Shown here one piece after another: positions 59,567-64,000 of a stretch of DNA of 64,000 nucleotides. A program made the position numbers and the translations under genes. The notes beneath the pieces were generated by a model. It saw nothing but the letters and a program-made list of their open reading frames with translations. It made no database searches and was not told the DNA's origin. This DNA is from Gallibacter pasteurianus_A (lineage in GTDB: Bacteria > Bacillota > Clostridia > Peptostreptococcales > Anaerovoracaceae), in the NCBI GenBank assembly GCA_963596005.1, contig CAVBJF010000001.1, positions 1 through 64,000 on the forward strand. Direction: 5' to 3'. Positions within the stretch are counted from its first letter, which is position 1. Each line of letters opens with the position of its first letter.

Positions 59567-61369
59567 CTACTTTATGCCGAGTAGTAATCGCAATATACCC
59601 TCTGCTGCCACGGGGGCAGCTATAGGCGCTCCAACAGCTATACTTGCTATATATAATATGGACTTTACACCTACAAAAATGCCCACCTTGGCCTTGCAAC
59701 TTGCAACCGTTGCCCTCGCTTCCTCTTTTATGTTTATAAGCGCAAGCGAGTCATCCTTCATTACAGCAAACGCAAAGCTTTGTGGTAATCTATAGCTGTC
59801 ATATATCGTTGTTTTTATTGATATAATATCCTGTTTTTCTTCTATCTTCGAGCTTTCATGCGAATTTTTCACTAAAAATATGTTGTCGTTTTTCTTTTTA
59901 TCCAGCGAAATATCCTCATATATATTTTCGTCATTTTCTATGCCGTCTAAAAGCGCATATTTTTTTATTCCTGCCGCTGACCACAGCTTATAAAGCTCTT
60001 CTTCCTTCTCTTGCGGCATATATTTTAAAGCTATATAACCTAAATATTTCTGATCGCACGCCACATGTACAAATGTATATTCGTCCGACTGCTCAGCGTC
60101 CCTTATGTTTAACATCTTCATGAGCTTTTCGTTTCCGACACATATAAAATGCCCTGCAAGGTAGCCGCTAAATCCTTTCCCCTTAATGTTTTCAAAGGAC
60201 GTAACAAGATTTTTCTTAATAGGATTAGGGTCTTTTATGCCCTCGTACTGCACTACCTCTAAAAATCCCTTTACTATTTCTTCACTCGTTGGATCATCTG
60301 CAAAGGAGCTTATATGCGCCGCATATGTGAGGATTTCTTCTTTAGTGCAATCGATGTTTTTTATATACGTGAGTTTATACCTGCCACGGTCAAATTGCGA
60401 CCTGTTCTCAGCGATAACTCTATCCGCTTTGCTTGCTTTATATATTTTATCTGCTGTATCTGTAATTATGCCTCTTTTATATAGCTTCCAAACAGCTTTT
60501 GCCATTTTGTTTTTTATCATATCCGAAAGAGCACTAAATGACGCCCCTGCAATAACTATCGAAGAAATATATGCCCATTTGGAAAAATCGTCTCCTGTTA
60601 TATATGGTAGCACAAGAGCTGTAAAAATCGCGCAAATTGCAAGTCCTGCACTCGCCACCTTCGAATATTTAATAATACGCCTTTGCAGATCGCTTTCACT
60701 TTTTACCGCATTTGCCATTTTTTCGCAAATTAGATATATGGCGCTATCCTCAAAATCATTTACCGCCTCAAGCTGTAATGTCTCACCGAGGTTTATGCCT
60801 CCGCCAAACACAAACTCGCCTTTTCCTGCTTTTGCGATTGTCCTTTCTCCGCAAATTGCTGTTATATCAAGGTGTGAAGCTCCAACAAAAACTCTGCTGT
60901 CGGTCGGCACAACTTCTTTGTTCCTTACTATTATTATATCTCCCTTTTTTATCTCACTTGAAGCTACTTCCTTTTCCTTGCCCCCCGCAAAAATTGTTGC
61001 AGTAGTCGGAAGAAGCTCATTGATATCTGTCATAACTTTATCGCTTGTTTTTTGCATATGGTCAAATATCATTACAAAAATCTCAAAAATTATGAGCGTG
61101 AGTGTTGCATATGATAAATTGCCAAAAACAGCCGCACCTATACATGCTAAGAAAAGCAGCAGTTGTGCGTTTAGAAGCTCTCCTTTTGCAAACTTTTGCC
61201 CCATCTCGTATATAATACTTATCGACATAAGAAGCATCGCTATAATAAGCGCTATAAAAGCGGTTTTTCCCTTTATCGGTGCAAAGGTCGCAAATATAAC
61301 AAGAGCAAGTGCTCCTATTACTTGTACCGCACGCAATATTGTTGTGATTTTACTTTTTTCTTTTTTCAA
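59567..61369 (-). CDS. P1B-type ATPase homologue without catalytic motifs (pseudoenzyme)
   Basis: 600 residues. The whole P1B layout is kept: N-terminal membrane helices, actuator domain (KKGDIIIVRNKEVVPTDSRVF...FGGGINLGETLQL), central helices, an alpha/beta domain with KGKGFSGYLAG and VGNEKLM, and a C-terminal helix pair (GVKSILYIASIAVGAPIAAP). Each working motif is changed: TGE is CGE; CPC is GAS (60539-60547); DKTGT is ENRSQ (60395-60409); the HP locus is DP; GDGxND is KNSHES. It cannot form the aspartyl phosphate. No stop or frameshift. Start: TTG with AAGGGG upstream, 14 bp inside the metallophosphoesterase end. A regulatory, scaffold or binding role is inferred only. Confidence 0.82.
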   Translation of the reverse strand: MKKEKSKITTILRAVQVIGALALVIFATFAPIKGKTAFIALIIAMLLMSISIIYEMGQKFAKGELLNAQLLLFLACIGAAVFGNLSYATLTLIIFEIFVMIFDHMQKTSDKVMTDINELLPTTATIFAGGKEKEVASSEIKKGDIIIVRNKEVVPTDSRVFVGASHLDITAICGERTIAKAGKGEFVFGGGINLGETLQLEAVNDFEDSAIYLICEKMANAVKSESDLQRRIIKYSKVASAGLAICAIFTALVLPYITGDDFSKWAYISSIVIAGASFSALSDMIKNKMAKAVWKLYKRGIITDTADKIYKASKADRVIAENRSQFDRGRYKLTYIKNIDCTKEEILTYAAHISSFADDPTSEEIVKGFLEVVQYEGIKDPNPIKKNLVTSFENIKGKGFSGYLAGHFICVGNEKLMKMLNIRDAEQSDEYTFVHVACDQKYLGYIALKYMPQEKEEELYKLWSAAGIKKYALLDGIENDENIYEDISLDKKKNDNIFLVKNSHESSKIEEKQDIISIKTTIYDSYRLPQSFAFAVMKDDSLALINIKEEARATVASCKAKVGIFVGVKSILYIASIAVGAPIAAPVAAEGILRLLLGIK

Positions 61370-61382
61370 AACAAACCCCTTG

Positions 61383-62582
61383 TCAATTCCCCTCAAAAAG
61401 AATATCTATAACCATAACTTCGCTGTCAGTGCCTATTCGCATCGGTGGCCCCCAAACGCCCACGCCTTCTGTAACAAAACTATACATATCATCCACTTTT
61501 AGGAGCCCTCTTGCATTTTCGCTAGTTATAGCTGTAAGGACTGTCCCCGGAAAAATCTGTCCCCCGTGTGTATGCCCTGAAATTGTCACATCAACGCCTG
61601 CTTGTGCTATCTCCTCAAGCTCTACCGGCTCATGTTCGATAAGTATGGTTGATTTTGTCTTATCAAGACCTGCCGTAAGCTCGCTGACCGTCGCCATATC
61701 CTCTCCGAGTTTTTCTGACATGCGAGGATCCTTTCGTGCGACTAAATAAAATTGCTCATTTATAAGGGTGCTTTCGTCTTCAAGCATTTTTACATTTGCT
61801 CTTTGCATAAACTCATCAAAGCGATTGTCTCTTTTGTATTCCTTTTTACCCACCGTAAAGCCTGCAAGTAGCGACTCCGGAATATCGTGGTTACCCCAGC
61901 AAGCGTATACTCCGTATTTGCTCTTTATATCGGCAATACGATTTGCTATTTTGTCCGGCTCTTTTATCGCATCATAATCGTTGTCAAAGATGTCTCCTGC
62001 AATTATTACAATTTCCGGATTTGTTTGATTTATTTTTTCTACCATCCTATCAATATGCTCATATTCGACATTATACCCTATGTGTATATCTGAAACTACC
62101 GCAATTTTTAGCTTTTGGCTGTTATTCTCACCTGTCGCAAGCGATTTTTGCACTTTTGCCGTGTATTCGTTTATTTTTATATCCTTTGCGTGATATACGC
62201 CATATGACGAAATTACTACAACAACAAGCAAAACACACAGAAAGCCCCTCTTATATCGTTTTTCATTTGGATGATCTTGTTTCCAAACAATCTTATTTAG
62301 TATGAGCCTCAATATATCTGCAATAGCTGTTATCGCGAGCCCAATTGCCAAAAAACCGAGCCAATAGTTGCTTATCTGTTTAAATGCTCTATGAAAGGGT
62401 TCTGCTTTAATAAAAAATCCGAGGAGTGGGGAAAGCATAAAAAATAAATAAATAATAATACTTAAACTCACCGCTATCGGATGCTTTAGCTTTTCGTGTA
62501 CCGCCGCAAAGAATTTCAAAATTCTTATAAACATATATATATTTAGCACCACATAGACGGGTGCCAATAAAATTGCTATCAC
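61383..62582 (-). CDS. membrane metallophosphoesterase (YkuE-like)
   Basis: 399 residues: four membrane helices (to about 128) and a calcineurin-type domain outside, with SDIHIGY (D165, H167), AGDIFDND, WGNHDIPE and SGHTHGGQIF. Relatives in Bacillus act at the envelope. GTG start with GGAG. Its end overlaps the start of the P1B-like gene, so the two are coupled. Substrate unknown. Confidence 0.9.
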   Translation of the reverse strand: MIAILLAPVYVVLNIYMFIRILKFFAAVHEKLKHPIAVSLSIIIYLFFMLSPLLGFFIKAEPFHRAFKQISNYWLGFLAIGLAITAIADILRLILNKIVWKQDHPNEKRYKRGFLCVLLVVVVISSYGVYHAKDIKINEYTAKVQKSLATGENNSQKLKIAVVSDIHIGYNVEYEHIDRMVEKINQTNPEIVIIAGDIFDNDYDAIKEPDKIANRIADIKSKYGVYACWGNHDIPESLLAGFTVGKKEYKRDNRFDEFMQRANVKMLEDESTLINEQFYLVARKDPRMSEKLGEDMATVSELTAGLDKTKSTILIEHEPVELEEIAQAGVDVTISGHTHGGQIFPGTVLTAITSENARGLLKVDDMYSFVTEGVGVWGPPMRIGTDSEVMVIDILFEGN

Positions 62583-62723
62583 GCAAATTCTCCTTTTTGT
62601 TTTGTCATCCTAAAATACAGCCTCTTTTTTCACCATTTATATTATATCATAAACAAAAAACTTTTTTCCATCTTGATGACAAAATATTTATCTACTTTTT
62701 GGTGTCATTGCACAATAATTCCG

Positions 62724-62752
62724 TTGAATTTTTGTTGTTTTGTTGGTATAAT
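62724..62752 (+). promoter_or_regulatory. iorA promoter
   Basis: TTGAAT (62724-62729), 17-bp spacer, extended -10 TGGTATAAT (TATAAT 62747-62752). The leader is about 105 nt, AT-rich, with no recognised riboswitch; the rest of the 282-bp gap shows nothing further. Confidence 0.75.
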
Positions 62753-62864
62753 TAATCTAACAATTAAATTACGCTCTTGTCATTATCCTTTTAATGTTTT
62801 TTAAAGGCTTATCATATATTTTAACCGTAAAGGATAAATATCTTATAAGGAGGTAAATGGAATT

Positions 62865-64000
62865 ATGAAAAAACTGATGACAGGAAACGAAGCAATTGCC
62901 AGAGGTGCTTATGAAGCAGGCGTACGTTTCGCATCTGCTTACCCTGGTACTCCGAGTACAGAAATCTTGGAAAACATCTCAACTTATGATGAGATAGATG
63001 CTTCTTGGGCTCCAAATGAAAAGGTAGCTCTTGAAAGCGTTATCGGAGCAGGCTTCGCAGGTGCAAGATCTCTTGCAACTATGAAACATGTAGGCGTCAA
63101 CGTTGCGGCAGACCCTCTATTCACTTGGGGATATACAGGTGTAAACGCAGGCGGTGTTATCCTAACTGCTGATGAGCCGGGCATGTTTTCTTCACAAAAT
63201 GAGCAGGACAACAGAAATTACGCAAAATCTGCAAAGATCGCTATGTTTGAGCCTGCAGACAGCCAGGAATGTATCGACATGTTAAAAGAGGCCTATGAAG
63301 TAAGTGAAAAATACGATACCCCTGTTATGGTAAGGATGACAACTCGTGTGTGTCACTCAAAATCCGTTGTAGAGCTCAAGGACAGAAACGAAGTTGCCCT
63401 TAAAGAGTGGACAAAATCACCTCAAAAGTATGTAACTCTTCCTGCTCATGCAAGAGTTCTGAGAGTAAAAGTTCAAGAAAGACTCGACGGTCTTGCAAAA
63501 TATGCAGAAGCAACTCCATTTAATAAAGTGGAAATGGGAGATACAAAAATAGGTTTTATCGCTTCAGGCATGTGTTACTACTATGCAAAAGAAGCTTATG
63601 GTGACAAGGCGTCTTATCTAAAGCTTGGCTTTACAAATCCAATGCCAGACAATATGATCAAAGACTTCTGTGCTAAGGTAGACAAGGTTTACATCCTTGA
63701 AGAAAACGATGCTTTCATCGAAGATCACGTAAAATCACTTGGTATCGACTGCATAGGCAAAGATATCTTCCCAAAATGGGGCGAAATGACTTCTGATGTT
63801 ATAAAAGAAGCAATCACCGGCGAAAAAGCAAAGCTTATCGACTTCGATAAGAGCAAGCTTATCGCTCGTGCCCCAAGTTTCTGCGCCGGTTGTCCTCATA
63901 GAGGCTTTTTCTACAGACTTGGCAAGAGGAAAGATATCATGATCAGCGGAGATATCGGTTGCTACACACTTGCGGCTACAGGCCCTTACTTCGCTATGGA
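62865..64000 (+). CDS. iorA: indolepyruvate:ferredoxin oxidoreductase alpha subunit (partial)
   Basis: First 378 codons; runs off the window. Starts KKLMTGNEAIARGAYEAGVRFASAYPGTPSTEI, the pyrimidine-binding domain, and reaches CAGCPHRGFF and the TPP-domain SGDIGCYTLAATGPYFAM. IorAB oxidises aryl pyruvates from aromatic amino acids to aryl-acetyl-CoA, reducing ferredoxin, a fermentation route in anaerobes. ATAAGGAGG precedes the ATG. The beta subunit should follow outside the window. Confidence 0.96.
   Translation, partial: MKKLMTGNEAIARGAYEAGVRFASAYPGTPSTEILENISTYDEIDASWAPNEKVALESVIGAGFAGARSLATMKHVGVNVAADPLFTWGYTGVNAGGVILTADEPGMFSSQNEQDNRNYAKSAKIAMFEPADSQECIDMLKEAYEVSEKYDTPVMVRMTTRVCHSKSVVELKDRNEVALKEWTKSPQKYVTLPAHARVLRVKVQERLDGLAKYAEATPFNKVEMGDTKIGFIASGMCYYYAKEAYGDKASYLKLGFTNPMPDNMIKDFCAKVDKVYILEENDAFIEDHVKSLGIDCIGKDIFPKWGEMTSDVIKEAITGEKAKLIDFDKSKLIARAPSFCAGCPHRGFFYRLGKRKDIMISGDIGCYTLAATGPYFAM

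Noticed and set aside
60186..61502. Long plus-strand open frame opposite the P1B-like gene
   Set aside because: Antisense shadow: hydrophobic composition mirrors the membrane gene, no SD, and the minus-strand frame has clear family homology.
1..64000. CRISPR arrays, insertion sequences, prophage, toxin-antitoxin pairs
   Set aside because: No regular repeats, transposase, integrase or paired small ORFs seen on either strand.

Overview
The window reads as chromosome from a low-to-mid-GC, anaerobic Gram-positive bacterium of the class Clostridia. Evidence: strong GGAGG-type ribosome sites with frequent TTG and GTG starts, a c-di-AMP/glucosamine operon (cdaA-cdaR-glmM-glmS), rubrerythrin, indolepyruvate:ferredoxin oxidoreductase, B12-dependent MetH and NusG-II/ApbE proteins. 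An Anaerovoracaceae or Mogibacterium-like host is a guess from gene content; nothing here proves genus. There is no phage, transposase, CRISPR array or rRNA operon. No gene-free stretch exceeds 300 bp.

Layout. 1-3,200: tail of a LysR-like gene, then an alcohol dehydrogenase, an aldo/keto reductase and a flavodoxin lipoprotein; ATA isoleucine codons look scarcer here, so this block may be acquired. 3,200-4,300: rplM-rpsI with a long leader holding a possible 50-codon ORF. 4,300-8,800: Gx transporter and NusG-II protein divergent from apbE-metH. 8,800-12,000: FHA-FtsW fusion overlapping a penicillin-binding protein. 12,000-20,800: DUF3048 protein, glyA and a complete F1Fo ATP synthase operon (atpBEFHAGDC) whose c subunit looks proton-type. 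20,800-27,700: fabG behind a tRNA-Ser, then metY-metA-ctpA-thrC on the minus strand, and a thioredoxin reductase-like gene. 27,700-40,400: a long minus-strand run yhaM-recD2-comF, a structured RNA (raiA-motif candidate), cdaA-cdaR-glmM-glmS-ahcY-ade. 40,500-47,500: nadE with a ruined glutaminase domain, a CmpB-like membrane protein, a metal efflux unit (P-type ATPase, HMA chaperone, divergent ArsR sensor), alr and a small NrdD-tail-like protein. 47,500-55,900: DUF6273 surface protein, nfo, mscL, GNAT, an unknown membrane protein divergent from a second ArsR regulator, rubrerythrin, Nfu, a dipeptidase and an ArsB/NhaD transporter. 55,900-64,000: tsaE, DUF2156, surE, cobB, an ECF S component, a full-length P1B-ATPase homologue that has lost its catalytic motifs, a metallophosphoesterase, and the start of iorA.

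Working together. MetA (acetyl type), MetY, ThrC, MetH, GlyA, AhcY and Ade cover homoserine branching, methionine synthesis, one-carbon supply and S-adenosylhomocysteine/adenine salvage. CdaA/CdaR with GlmM/GlmS join c-di-AMP signalling to cell-wall precursor supply. The most unusual items are the catalytically dead P-type ATPase (59567-61369) and the NAD synthetase lacking its glutaminase triad (40577-42346); both are long, undamaged frames, which argues for selected new roles rather than decay.
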